Shown: positions 23,987 through 36,582, numbered from the stretch's first letter. The stretch is 64,000 nucleotides of DNA from Haliotis asinina (GCF_037392515.1 NC_090291.1:43083001-43147000); one strand, 5' to 3'. Made by a program: numbers and translations. Notes: generated from the letters alone by a model not told the origin.

Positions 23987-24827
23987 GATATGAATTGTTC
24001 AAATTCCTCATACCGGTCTTGGAGGTATTAACATCATCATCCTTTTTCATTACCTGAAGTTTACAAATACATGCAAAATATCATGAGGATACTTTATACC
24101 CACAGAAGTGTACATACTGTCTATTTTCAGCTTCCTGCTGATGAATCAGATATTCGTATTCTGATGCAAAAACACCCCTAGCCCAACAATTCAGATCATA
24201 AATTCATGTGTCATAATTTATCTGATACAAGTTAAAGGACGGTTTAATACACACTCTTCCAAATATTTAGCCTTTAAAATGTATTTACACAGAGTGGTAT
24301 TTGTCTAGATAGTTTTGTGACTATGATTGTACTATCAAGAAGACATCATCTAAAGAAAGTCCATAATAAGGTATCCAAAGATAGTCTGTAATTTTATTCA
24401 ATTAAGATAATTCTCGTAGTGAAATAAAAAATTCTGCCAGAAATTTAAGCAGGAAGAAAATTTCGCCAGAAATTCCTGCAGCAAAAAAACATTCTGCCAG
24501 AAATTTCTGCAGAAATGCATTTTCAGAACCAATTTGTGAGCTTATAAACACGTGGACACACTGGCACATGAACGTTTCGTGTTCATCTCCTCGAGACCTT
24601 TCCAATGATATATAATATGTCTTTGTAGCTTGCTCCCTTCTGTGTGTCAAGTCAGGACTCGCTGGCCATTCCTAAGTTGTCCCGCCCGGCCTTCCACCAT
24701 TCCAACCAACCATTATAGGTTTCTGGCACGCCTAAGGGAGACAACCCTTCAAAGCGAATAGCTGCGCCTTAGATGAGAGGGAATCCTGTTGCCATCCTGT
24801 GAATTTGACAGTCTACCATGAGTTTGG
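23987..24827. other. Intergenic with short TTCTGCCAGAAAT repeats
   Basis: At 24420-24525 a palindromic 'attctgccagaaatt' type motif recurs about four times. A piece at 24660-24780 (lead 'gtcccgcccggcc') looks like a repeat but is unclassified. No gene supported. Confidence 0.35.
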
Positions 24828-25140
24828 GAGTGAGTAAGTGAGTAAATATTTACTGTTACATCGGTAATGTTTTACCCATATCGTGACAAGAACATTTACC
24901 ACTGAAGTGGAATATATGTGTATTATAAAAACTTGTCGACGAAGGACAGTAAAACAACTAGAATATCGCAGTTTGATTTTAAACTAGTGTGGAAATTTAA
25001 ACTAATATCACTATTTCGACAATACAATTAATCGCCAACAACAGAAGAGAGATCACCAAACTAGGGACCATGGGGACTTAGTACCTTTGTTACCTACATG
25101 CACCCTAGTTGGATTTACACCATTCCTTCAGCAAGGAATT
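24828..25140 (-). repeat. LINE 3'-tail fragment, reversed
   Basis: Starts with GTGAGTGAGT and carries the reversed tail landmarks ('cccatatcgtgacaagaaca', 'aggacagtaaaacaactag', 'agagagatcaccaaactag'). Confidence 0.65.
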
Positions 25141-25589
25141 GTTAGCCACAATTAAAACACAAGAATACTCCGTCTAAAAATCCTGGTAAGTTTTCTTTTT
25201 AAAAAATAGGACTTATGTACCTTCACATGAGGACAATATTCATGAGTTTGGAAAATCGTCTTTGGTCACACAAAATATTCAGATCTTCATAACAGTTCAT
25301 TTGACGGCCGTGTCGTCACGTGATCTGACATTTTTATATGAGGTTTCTGGAACATTTGGCAGTAGACATAATACATGATTGTTTGTGTGTTAGAATATGC
25401 GGAGCAGCGTTTACTAGGTCTCTGTGGTAATGACTTTGGGGAAACATCAGACCTAATTTGCATAATAAGCATGTCACGTGTAACCACTGAGCGTGTACAT
25501 TGTACAAATACGGTACAGTTATGCTGACCACACACGTCTGCGTGAGCCTTTTCCGAATTGGGGCTGAAATTTCAACCATTAGCTGTTCG

Positions 25590-26100
25590 TGTGAGTGAGT
25601 GCGTGAGTGCGTGAGTGAGTGAATGAGTTAAAATTAAAAGTTACATCTGCAGTATTTCAACTAATTCATGTAACAATTTTATCAGTTATTTTTTTTTAAA
25701 AAACATGTTGACCGTGATTCTTTCATGAGAAGGATACACAATGGAGGACCGTCACCTTTTAACAGGTATTCATGAGTATATCTTGTGCGGCCAACTCGAC
25801 ATCGTTGCAAGATGACCTCTTCAAATCTGGACTGACAATCCATGTAGGTGTAACCAGTACAGGGTTTTAATTCATGTAATTTAGTGACACCTACTTGGGT
25901 GTCCCACTACTGCATCAGATCACAGACGTAGGTTATAATCATAGCCCGTAATCAGAGTAACAAATAAGAAGTGGTGTCATGAGCATTCACAGTAAGACCA
26001 ATGCGACAAAGTCGCAAGATGACCTCTTAAAATCTGGACTGACAAGTAGGGGTATGTTCGTGTAAGCTGTCCAAATTCACTTATTCCTTTCAAAATACCA
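25590..26100. other. Intergenic with reversed LINE-tail start and a direct repeat
   Basis: 25590-25680 begins like the reversed tail (GTGAGTGAGTGCGTGAGT). 'gcaagatgacctcttcaaat' at 25807 recurs with small changes at 26012, each followed by 'ctggactgacaa'. No gene. Confidence 0.4.
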
Positions 26101-26117
26101 TATACACCATGTATATA

Positions 26118-26515
26118 GAATATAAACTCAGCAAAAATAAAAACTTGTCACTCATTATTTTTCAAATGGTGTTTTGAAACTGCTCTTGAAAGAGTTCTTG
26201 TTGTGATTATAGTTAAATGCATTGTGAAGGGCATTATGCCACACATTCATTCTACTGGTCGGGCCTACGTAGCACGTTTCCACGTGCAACAAGTCACGTG
26301 ACCTATTGATACTCGTTCAGTTGATCTCACGGTAGCAGAGGAGTAGAGTGTCATCTCAGAAAAGCACGGTTTTATGGTTAATTATTCGTCAATTTGCAAT
26401 GCCACGGCTGTCAAACATTCAGCGTGAACGTGCCAATGGCATGCTGAATACGGGAACGTCCGTCACTGGGTTGCGAGGGTTATGGGATGCAGTCGACAGA
26501 TCATCCATAATTTCC
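26118..26515 (+). mobile_element. 5' end of a Tc1/mariner-type transposon
   Basis: The text 'ataaactcagcaaaaataaa' is the familiar Tc1-like terminal repeat of animal genomes. At 26399 an ATG opens MPRLSNIQRERANGMLNTGT, the first DNA-binding helix of a Tc1-like transposase. After about 25 codons the similarity ends where the LINE begins. The 3' half was not found nearby. Confidence 0.6.
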
Positions 26516-28610
26516 AAACATTCTTCCTCGTCCAATTATGTTCCAAAATTTCAAAAATACCAAGAACAACAAGAAGGGAAACCCATCAATTCTCATTCGG
26601 ACAACGGGGAAGATTATAACGAACTCTTTTCCATCCATGAGCTGTATAATGCTCTTGAACAAGCTCATAATACTGCTACAGGAGCTGATGGTATACATTA
26701 TCAACTCCTGAAACACTTACCTGGATCATGTTTAGAGACTCTGTTGAATATCTTTGATGAAATGTGGACATCAGGTAAATTTTCTTCATCCTGGCGTGAA
26801 GCCATAGTTGTTCCCATACCCAAACCTGGACGTGATCATACTGATCCATCTAACTATAGACCTATTTCACTGACTAGCTGAGATTGCAAAACCATGGAAA
26901 ACATGTTCAATGACAGATTAATATGGTACTTAGAACCCAATTACTTAATCACAGATATTCAATGTGGTTTTCGTAAAAATCGCAGTACCATTGACCATTT
27001 GGTTCGATTGGAATCATTCGTTAAGAATGCAATTGTAACCAAACAACATGCAGTGTCACTCTAGAAAAGACTTATGACACTACATGGAAGTTCGATATTT
27101 TAAAAGATATTCATGACTTTGCATTGCGAGGCCATCTGCCTCAATTTATATCGGATGTTTTAGCTGACCGGCAATTTCAAGTCCGCGTGGGTTCTACCTT
27201 GTCTGATCATTACAGACCAGGGTGTCCCACAAGACAGTATTTTGTCTGTCACTTTATTTAGCATTAAAATCAACAGTCTAGCAAATGTTTTAAATGATTC
27301 AATTGATGGATCACTTTTCGTGGATGATTTTAATATTTCTTGTCGTGGGAAATACAGGCACACAACTGAAAGACAACTACAGCTTTGCTTAAATAAGATT
27401 GATAAATGATGTGTGGAAAATGGATTTAAATTTTCAAAATCCGAAACTAATTGCATCCACTTTTGCCGAAAGTATAAACGTTATAAAGATCCAGAACTAT
27501 ATCTAGATAACACAATTATTACAGTTGTTAAAGAAGCAAAATTAATGGGTAAAATGTTTGATGAGCATTTAACATTTCGACCACACATATTTAAAAAATA
27601 AATGCCTGAAGGCCCTTGATTTGCTGAAGGTTGTCTGTAATACAAAGTGGGGAGGGGATCAGAAAACCCTCCTCCAACTATACCGAGCTCTTATACGATC
27701 CAAACGTGATTACGGCTCCGTTGTATCTGGTGGATCCTGCAAAAGCAACCTTAAACTTTTAGATTCTATCCATCACCAAGGTCTAAGACTTTGTCTTCTA
27801 TCCTTTCGAACTTCTCTTCGAATATAATCAGTTACAACGTAAATATAGCAATTACAAATCCTTAGTCACAGACAGGTCAAAGGACGGTGGCGCTGTAGCC
27901 TGTGTCACTGTGACTGGTTCTAGAACAATATCTACTAGAATACCGGACAACAGCTCTATTTTCACAGCTGAAGCAAATGCCATGTTAACGGCTCTTAAAC
28001 ATACTGAAAGACACCCTAAACATAAACAATATATAATTTATTCAGACTCTCTTTCTTGCATTCAGGCTGTTAAAACTTATCGTGCAAACATCCACTTTTG
28101 ATAGAAATTATTGAACTATATAATGATCTTGCTACTGGCCAATACGACATCGTCTTCTGTTGGTTACCCAGCCATGTTGGTATCTCTGGTAACACTTTGG
28201 CTGACCTTGCTGCTAAAGTAACACTCAACAAATCTGTGACACCACTTCTTATTCCCTACACTGATTATAAAGCTAGCATTAGATCTTACATCCGTGATCT
28301 GATGCAGAAGAAGTGGGACACCCAAGTAGGTCTCAATAAATTACATGCAATAAAACCAAATGTCGGTTACATCTACTTGGGTTGTCGGTCCAGATATGAA
28401 TAGGTAATTATACGACGGTGTCATATTGGCCACACCAGGTATATGCATGAATGCCTTTTGAAAGGTGAGGATCCTCCGTTCTGCATCCCTACGATGAAAG
28501 AATCAGTCAAGCATGTCTTGCTTGACTGTGTTGAATATTCCATCACAAGGGACAATTATTTCAAATCAAGAACTATGAAGGACTTTTTAGTAACGTAAGT
28601 TCTTATTGAA
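26516..28610 (+). pseudogene. LINE copy A ORF2 remnant (RT and RNase H)
   Basis: Recognisable pieces: PKPGRDHTDPSNYRPISL (RT block), LFVDDFNISCRGK with the FVDD catalytic pair, the thumb region, then IFTAEANAMLTALKHTERHP and YIIYSDSLSCIQAVK (RNase H core), and FCWLPSHVGISGN. Stops occur after SLTS, at 27061-27063 and elsewhere, and frames shift several times; a segment between the thumb and RNase H is missing. It is not functional. Confidence 0.8.
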
Positions 28611-29452
28611 TTATTGCATTTTTAAAAGAATTAGATTTGTTGTCTGGCTTGTAAATAAATAAGCATTTTATGATTGGAAGTTGAATTAGTAACTGAGATT
28701 GTTAGTGGCTGTATCCTCGAGGGGGTTGAAGTACCGTGACATTATCGTCCTCCTGAGAGGATACGTAAGTCCCAAAACATTTGAAGTCAAATTTAATCTT
28801 CCATTTTGTTTAGCCGTAGTATTTCTGTCATTTCTATTTGTGGCTAATCTTGCATACAATTACCGGCAGCTAAGGGGATGGTGTAAATCCAACTAGGGAC
28901 CATGCAAGTAGCAGAAGTACTGTAAGTCCCCGTGGCCTCTAGTATGGTGATCTACCTTCAGTTGTTGGTGATCTATAGCCTGTTTATATATTGTATTGTC
29001 TGAATGGTGCTTCAGTGTGGTTGGTGCTGTTGGTGTGGGTGTTTTTGGTGTTGGTGGTGGTGTCTGTTGTTGTAGTAGGTGTCAGCACTGTTAGTGTTGT
29101 TGACACTAACACTACTGTTAGTATCAGTGTCAGAGTTATTGCTTTTTATGGTTCCAAATAAATGATATCCCTGACACTAGCACCAACACCCATGGTCCCT
29201 AGTATGGTGATCTACCTGCACTTGTTGGCAATCTATAGCCTGTTATTTATATTGTATTGTCCTAATAGTGATAGTAGTTTTAGCTTTCCATGCTAGTTTT
29301 AATTCAAATTGTGATATTCTAGTTGTTTTACTGTCCTTCGTGGACAGGTTTTACAATATACACAGAGTCCTTTTCATTGTTAAATGTTCTTGTCACAATA
29401 TGGCTGAAATATTGTCGATGTGACGTTAAATATTTACTCGCCCTCTCACTTA
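26516..29452 (+). mobile_element. LINE copy A (I/Nimb-like), 5' truncated
   Basis: Begins in the middle of ORF2 (KHSSSSNY block) and runs through reverse transcriptase, RNase H and the 3' tail to a (ACTC)-like end. It is parallel to copy B from about 32780 onward. The tail is interrupted at 29013-29190 by a GTTGGTG-rich hairpin-forming insert. RNase H after the RT places it near the I/Nimb group; that assignment is from memory of the domain order. Confidence 0.8.
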
Positions 29453-29771
29453 AGTTCCAACAACTTTCAAAGTCAATTTTGCTCAACCATACTTTTTAGT
29501 CGTAGTATTTTTGTTCTTTTAACTTCTGGCTAAATCTTCCTATCATCGACAGAGTCTGATGGGATGATGTAAATCCAGCCAGGGTCCATGCAGGTAGCAA
29601 AGGTACTGTAAGTCCCCATGGACCCTCGACTGGTGATCTACCTTCAGCTGCTGGTGATGTATATAGCCCGTGTTTTATCTTGTCTTGTCCAAATAGTTCA
29701 GTATTACCGTTCCACACTAGTTGTATCCGTAACTGTGATATTCTAGTTGTTTTACAGTCATTTGACGACAG
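29453..29771 (+). mobile_element. LINE copy D 3' tail, left half (host of copy B)
   Basis: A third copy, reduced to 3' UTR, is split by copy B; its other half resumes at 35471-35580. Left and right pieces join in register with the tail of copy A (bases around 29340). Confidence 0.75.
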
Positions 29772-30419
29772 GGGCACCCGTGGCGAGCCACCTCCTCGTG
29801 GTGGGTGCTGGGTAACGCCAAGAGCTCGCCGACACCCCCGTAGTGGACCCGGGGGGGGGGGGGGATATTTGGTCCACCAACCCATTTGCCATGGGTTGCG
29901 GCCTGTGTCGGCGGAGGAGGGGATCCTGGTGGTTGAGGGCAATAGGGACCTGCAATAGTGTTCCTGTTGCTCAATACACCACTTTGGCCCTGACTTCGCC
30001 TAGACGGGTGGTCGAATAGGCCCGGTTCGACCAATCGGCTGGTCACACCAAACCCTGTGCTACATCTGTTTACTGTTGTAAGAAAATTACGAAATTATAA
30101 CATGTCTAAAGACTTGGCGAATGTTTTGATCTTAGAAATGTTGTTTGATTTTGCCTAGAGTCGTATGCCAGAAGGCGGTGGCTCATGGGCCAGTCTGGTG
30201 GAACTATTAATCTTTTAATTTTTCTGCTGGAGTACATCATCCGGGTATCCTTGGTGCTGCAAGCTGGAAATCCGCTTGTTTTTAGCATTGTCCTTGTGAT
30301 ACTCCGTGGTGGGTGGGGAGCTCGGATGATGAAATCTCAACCTTAAATATGACTTATGAAATCCCCACAAAAAAACCAAACGTCCTCTTGAGAATGATGT
30401 TGATGATGATGACCGTCCA

Positions 30420-31630
30420 GATCAATTGAGTTTTGGCCACGCTTTCTTGTGATTGAATCTGTTGATAAAACACCTCTCAAACTGAACCCGTTCGCAGTTG
30501 CCAAAGGTATTTAAGGTATTGCCGGGGAAGTTAAGAACATTAAACGGTTACGTTCAGGTGCACTGCAGATTGAGTGCGGGAAACGGCAACAGTCAGTTAA
30601 TTTGATGAGCATAGAATCGTTTGTTGGAATTCCGGTTACTGTATCTGCTCACAAGACGTTAAACACGAGTAAAGGGATCATCAGAGACCGTGATCGGTTG
30701 TTTTCTGACATGACAGAACTTGACATCATGACTGAAATGAAAGATCAAGGTGTGCTCGACGTCAAACGCTTTTCAATCCGGAAAAACAATGAAAGTGTTC
30801 CAACCAATACCTATCTGTTCTCATTTTCATCTCCGACAGCTCCAAAATCATTGAAGGCTGGTTACGGCAACATCAAGGTTGACCTGTACATTCCGAACCC
30901 GCTGAGATGTTTTAAATGTCAGAAGTACGGCCATGCTGTAAATACTTGTACATTGTCTGTTGTGTGTGCTCACTGTGGTGAGAAGACACACACAACAGAA
31001 GATTGTACTAGTGACTTCAAAAAATGCACCAACTGCTCAGGCGACCATTCCTCATTTTCTAAACAATGTCCTGTTTGGAAATAAACAAAAACAAATTCAC
31101 TCAAAATATCTCTTTTTTTAGGCCAAAAATCTGGTAAAAAGGTCTAGAAAGTTATGCTGCAGTAGCAACATCAACATCGGAGTCACGCTCTAAAATAACA
31201 AAATCATCCACAGGCTGCCAAACTACCTTGACTTGGGTACATTGCGATTCTCCACAGCTTTTGTACCCAGCTATATCATCACAGACTGAGGAATCACTTC
31301 CTAGTACCTGAAAGTCGGCTTCTGATCACAAATCATCATCATCTCAGTCACATTCAAAGTCTCAATCGACAGCTGATAGTCAACAAACGGTGAAAAGTAA
31401 ACCGAAGTCAAAGCCTGATGCTTCAAAACAACAAAGTGGCAGAGCTCCTAAGTTGTCACAAAATAAAATTCAATTGTTTAATAAAGATGGGTCTCTTGAA
31501 GAGATGGACGTTTCTGAAAACGTCCATTCTAGGGCACATAGCTTGTCGCCCTCCAAAAGAGTGCGGGGTAGATCCCCAATAAATCCACCCAAAAGACAGT
31601 TTATTCCAATAATATTGTACAGTGGAACTG
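30420..31630 (+). pseudogene. LINE copy B ORF1 (gag-like, three CCHC knuckles)
   Basis: The frame at 30602-31084 contains FKCQKYGHAVNTCTLSVVC, then CAHCGEKTHTTEDC and CTNCSGDHSSFSKQC, three nucleic-acid-binding knuckles of ORF1 proteins in I-type LINEs. The same frame extends upstream to about 30425 across a TAA at 30510-30512 and ends early at TAA 31082-31084. A Ser/Lys-rich remainder continues to 31640 in other frames (SPSKRVRGRSPINPPKRQ). Confidence 0.75.
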
Positions 31631-34600
31631 CAGAGGATTGAGGACTAATTTACATGAATTACAGCTATTAGTCCAAGATTTCACACCTTCAGCGATATGT
31701 CTCCAAGAGACATATTTAAAGCAAACGGATACATTTGACCTTCGTCATTTTAATGCATATCATTGTTTTTCACCTCGGGGCGATAGAGCCACTGGCGGAT
31801 CATCCATTCTAGTCAGACAAAACGTTATTCAAAGCCCTGTTTCACTTAACACTAATATGCAAGCTGTTGCAGTGAGAATTACTTTACATGTATCGTTTAC
31901 GCTATGCTCTCTTTATATTTCACCGTCTTCGGCGCTTGCCAAAACCGAACTTCAAGCTCTATATGATCAGCTCCCGAAGCCCTGTATTATAATGGGAGAT
32001 TTAAATGGGCACAACCCACTCTGGGGTAGTGTATGTACAAACACTAAAGGTAAATTGTTGGAGGACTTTTGTTCTGACAATGATTTATGTATTTGTAATG
32101 ATGGTTCCAACACATATTTACACCCTGGGACAGGGACCTATTCTGCTCTTGACTTGTCACACACAAATTCAGAACTACTAAATGAATTTGAATGGTCACT
32201 CCACGATGACCTATGTGGAGGTGACCATTTTCCTACTGTATTAAAAGCTGTAACTCCATCCGATGTTCCTCCATCATCAAGACGAAATTTTAAAAAGGCT
32301 AACTGGGCTTTATATGAAACACTGTGTGCGGAGAAACTTACACCTGAACGTTTTATTGACGTTCACGATGCTATTAAATGTTTTTCTGATGAACTTAATT
32401 CCATAGCTGATGAGTGTATACCAAAGTCCTCTGTAGTTCCACACATAAGAAAACCATGGTTCAACGATGAATGCAAACAAGCTAGGAAGGCAAGGAAAAA
32501 AGCAGAACATTATTTCCGTCGCCATCCTATGGTGCATAATTTAAATAAATTTAAGATTTTAAATGCTAAAGCACGGCGTACTTTTAAACAGAACAAACGC
32601 CAATCTTGGAAAAATTATGTATCCAAAATACATTCTCGGACACCTATGTCCAAAGTATGGAACATGGTCCAGAAAATCAAAGGTAAAGGTATTAAACCTA
32701 CTGTCCATCATCTTAGACATGGAGATCAATTGCTTACTGATAAATCAGATATTGCTAATAAACTGGGTGAAACCCTTGCTAAACACTCTTCCTCTTCAAA
32801 TTATACACCTAAATTTCAGCAATATCAAAAACAACAAGAAAAGAAAATGATTAATTTCAATTCTGATAACGGGGAAGATTACAATGAAACGTTTTCTATT
32901 CATGAACTCCATACTGCCCTTGATCAAGCTCATGACACTGCTACAGGAGCTGATAACATACATTATCAACTCCTGAAACATTTACCAGAATCCTGTCTGG
33001 AAACTCTCCTAAGTATTTCTGATGATATTTGGACATCGGGTAACTTTCCTCCTTCATGGCGTCATGCCATAGTGGTACCAACACCTAAACCTGGACGTGA
33101 TCATACAGATGCATCCAATTATCGACCGATTGCATTACCTAGCTGTGTTTGCAAGACGATGGAACGCATGATAAATAATCGACTTGTTTGGTACTTGGAA
33201 ACAAATAATCTCATAACAGATCTACAGTGTGGTTTCCGTAAAAACAGAAGTAATGTCGACCACTTAGTGCGACTGGAATCATTTGTTAAAAACGCACTAA
33301 TTAATAATCAACATCCTGTGTCTATCTTTTTTGATCTTGAAAAAGCATGTGACACAACCTGGAAATATGGCATTTTGAGAGATTTACATGACTTTGGCTT
33401 GCGAGGTCGTTTGCCTGAATGTACTGCCAACTTTTTAAATGACAGATAATTCCAGGTCCGTGTGGGTTCTACCCTGTCTGATCATTACAATCAGGATCAG
33501 GGTGTTCCACAAGGCAGTATTCTGTCTGTCACACTTTTTAGCATCAAGATAAACAGTTTATCAAAAGTTATAAACGATTCAATTGATGGATCGTTATTTG
33601 TGGATGATTGTAATATTTCTTGTCGTGGTAAAAATATGCGTACCATTGAACGGCAATTGCAGTTGTGTTTAAACAAGATTAATAAATGGTGTCTTGCAAA
33701 CGGCTTTAAATTTTCTAAATCGAAAACTAACTGCATACATTGTTGTCGAAAATACAAACCACATAAAGACCCTGAACTATCTCTAGATGGGACGCCCATT
33801 AAAGTTGTGAAGGAAGCCAAGTTCTTGGGTCTTATCTATGATTCGCATTTAACGTTTTTACCACATATTAAATCACTTAAAACTAAATGTCTGAAAGCAC
33901 TTGACTTGTTGAATGTGGTTTCAAATTCTAAATGGGGAGGGGATCAAGCTACCCTTCTCCATCTCTATCGATCACTCATTCGTTCTAAACTTGATTATGG
34001 CTCAATCGTCTATGGTGGAGCCTGCAAAAGCAATCTTAAACTTCTTGATCCTGTCCATCATCAAGGTCTGAGATTTTGTCTTGGATCTTTTAGAACTTCA
34101 CCTATTCACAGTCTCTATGTTGAGGCTGATGAACCTTCTCTTGAGCAGCGCCGTATAAAGTTAGCTTTACAGTACATTACTAAATTATACTCTAATCATT
34201 CTAGCCCTGCATATAACTGTGTTTTCAATCCCCTTTATGAGGATTTATACAACAAAAATCTTCTCTTGTCCCGCCTCTAGGACATAGAATTAAACCCTTT
34301 CTTTCTGCTGCTGGCATTCAGCTGGAAAACATAGCTCCCTCCCGTCTTCTTTCTTTTCCTCCTTGGCAGTTGGTCAGGCCTCAAGTAGACCTAACATTGT
34401 CTTTTGTTGGTTACCCAGCCACGTAGGCATTTCTGGTAACACAATGGCCGATTTTACTGCCAAGGCAGCACTCAAAAAATCTGTGACACCACTTCTTATT
34501 CCATACTCTGATTACAAAGCGAACATTAGAACCTACATAAGTGATCTGATAAAGAAGAAGTGGGACACCCAAGTAGACATAAATAAATTACATGAAATAA

Positions 34601-34907
34601 AACCGTATATTGGTTACACCTACTTGGGCTGTCAGTCCAGATTTGAAGAGGTTATTTTAAGACGATGTATTGGTCATACACGATATACACCGTACCTGTT
34701 GAAAGGTTGAAAGGTGAGGATCCTCCGTTTTGTATCCCTTGTGATGAGAGAGTCACGGTCAAACATATCCTGCTTGACTGTGTTGAATTCTCCATCACAA
34801 GGGATAAGTATTATACAGCTAAAACAATTAAGGTTCTTTTTACCAGCGTTAGATCTCATTTAATTATTGGTTTTTTAAAAGACATCGAGTTTTTGGTTGA
34901 ATTTTGA
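31605..34907 (+). pseudogene. LINE copy B ORF2 (endonuclease, reverse transcriptase, RNase H)
   Basis: Opens with VQWNCRGLRTN, then the AP-endonuclease motifs ICLQETYLK, MGDLNGHNPLWG and GGDHFPTVL. The RT follows with PKPGRDHTDASNYRPIAL, QGVPQGSILS and FVDD (33597-33608). A TAA at 33447-33449 breaks the frame where copy A has a Gln codon. After 34280 there is a frame change, then a deletion removes the first part of RNase H and joins directly to FCWLPSHVGISGN. Catalytic residues of EN and RT are present but the chain is not continuous. Confidence 0.85.
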
Positions 34908-35470
34908 AAACTTGTTGTGTAAATAGATGTATTTTAATTATTGGAAGTTTGGATTAGGAACTTGAATTGTTGGTGGCTGTACCCTCAAAGGGGGTTGAAG
35001 TACCGTAAAATTATTGTCCTCCTGAGACGGTACGTAAGTCCCAAAACATTTCCTGTACGTTTAGACTTCCACTGGTTTTAATCGTAGCATATGTGTATTT
35101 TTAATTTTTGGCTAGATGTGTCTACATTGTTAACAGCTGAGGGGATGATGTAAATCCGACTAGGGTCCATGCAGGTAGCAAAGGCACTGTAAGTCCCCAT
35201 GGTCCCTAGTATGGTGATCTACCTTCAGTTGTTGGCAATCTATTGCCTGATTTTATATTGTATTGTCCGAGTAGTGATATTAGTTTTAACCTTCCACGCT
35301 AGTTTTAACTGAAATTGTGATATTCTAGTTGTTTTACTGTCCTTCGTTGACAGGTTTATATACTATACATATATTTCATTTCAGAATTAAATGCTCTCAT
35401 CACGATATGGCTGAGACACTGCCGATGTGACGTTAAACATTAACTCACTCACTCACTCATTTGACAACAG

Positions 35471-35580
35471 GTTTTTATACCATGCACATATCCCATTTTA
35501 GTTTCAAATCTGTTCTCGTCAGAATATGGCTGAAATATTGCCGATATAACGTTAAATATTAACTCACTCATTCACTCGCT
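35471..35580 (+). mobile_element. LINE copy D 3' tail, right half
   Basis: Continues the tail interrupted at 29771 and ends in 'taactcactcattcactcg'. Confidence 0.7.
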
Positions 35581-35801
35581 ATATATCAAATTGATTGTAG
35601 TATTTCTTATTGTTAAAAGTGACGTCGACAACAGACCTTTCGTGTACATATGTTTATGTTGTTTGTATATGCAAAGGTGAAGTGTGCATGAATTGGGTGG
35701 CCATTACCAAATGGCAGTTGACACATCAATGCTACTGACAGTCGAATTCACACAATAGAAATATAACTAGTAACACTCCAGATCACATCATAACATCACG
35801 C

Positions 35802-35807
35802 TTTAAT
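35802..35807 (-). terminator. Candidate poly(A) signal ATTAAA for speriolin-like gene
   Basis: On the minus strand ATTAAA occurs about 215 bp past the speriolin stop codon, the nearest reasonable polyadenylation hexamer I found. It is only one short motif in AT-rich DNA, so it is weak. Confidence 0.3.
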
Positions 35808-36022
35808 TAACATGAGAAGCAAAGGATATCATAGTACAGGGAGATAAGGCGAATTTTGCTGTAGGGTTAACCTTGACGATACATTTACCGTGTTAAAACG
35901 TAGACTGTATTGGGAAAGCAGATAACCATTTGAAGCAGAATTGGTACGTAAATATAAACGGGACTGCCGAAATTATGGAACAAGACGCTATGATATGCAA
36001 AACCATGGTATGAAACAAGGCA

Positions 36023-36582
36023 TCACCACAAGAAAATGGCGCGGCCATCATCGTGAGCCATTAACATAAGACATTCTAACAGGATGAGGTTGTCCTTCTT
36101 CTCGGCTTCCGTTTCCGAGAGAAGCGACACAAAACCTCGCAAAGTGTCGGCATCCGCGAGACCAAAGGCTTCCAGAGTTCTCCGATCGGGAGCATTGCTA
36201 AGCAGTCCATACTTGTTGATCATTTCCTGTGCAAAGATGCCATGTCTGTCAAGCTTATAGCCATAGGGTCCCAGGGTTGTCACGGTGTAGCGGAGTCTGT
36301 AGTTGAGCTTGAACTCCAGTTGGTCATCCTTTGATCCATCATGTCGGCGGACCTCCTTGTTGATCATGAATGGGATGTTGCTGACAGTGTAGCCGTAGAA
36401 ACGTCGCTTGGCGCGATCCCTGTCTTCTGGTTTGTTCCTGGCGAAGACGTAGTCGAGGATGCGGCGTTCTAGCTGAAATGCAATCTCTCCCAATATCCTG
36501 TGGGAGGGTTTGACGGCTGTGGTGTTTCGTCTCACTGGAACCCTGGCCGAGTCGTCAGAGACTGGACTTGGACTTCTGCTGC
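36023..36582 (-). CDS. SPATC1: Speriolin-like exon 3 (conserved speriolin C-terminal domain)
   Basis: The acceptor gttttcag precedes 36582; the exon codes 185 residues and stops at TGA 36025-36023. After a Ser/Pro/Arg lead it carries GEIAFQLERRILDYVF, YGYTVSNIP, YGYKLDRHGIF and INKYGLL, then ends DDGRAIFLW. These match the order and character of the speriolin C-terminal domain (GEIAFQLDRRIL, GFTVSNIP, the INTYGIL block, DGKPLFAW) that I recall from vertebrates. This exon is the main basis for the family call. An apparent shorter frame starting at 36535 begins with GTG and is not a real start. Confidence 0.88.

Larger units (their letters stand above)
29772..35457 (+). mobile_element. LINE copy B (I/Nimb-like), near full length, 5.69 kb
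   Basis: Starts with a GC-rich 5' UTR (CACCTCCTCGTGGTGGGTGC, a run of G at 29850) and ends in (ACTC)n at 35457. The flanks carry catttgacgacag (29759-29771) and catttgacaacag (35458-35470), a 13-bp target duplication with one difference. It carries ORF1 with zinc knuckles, then ORF2 with endonuclease, RT and RNase H, all with inactivating changes. Being 5' complete is unusual for a LINE insertion. Confidence 0.85.

Noticed and set aside
29496..30046. Proline-rich minus frames of 148 and 109 codons
   Set aside because: They are antisense of the GC-rich LINE 5' UTR, including its G run.
36023..36535. Taking the C-terminal speriolin frame as a stand-alone 170-residue gene
   Set aside because: Its apparent start is GTG; the frame extends upstream to a good acceptor that joins exon 2 in phase.
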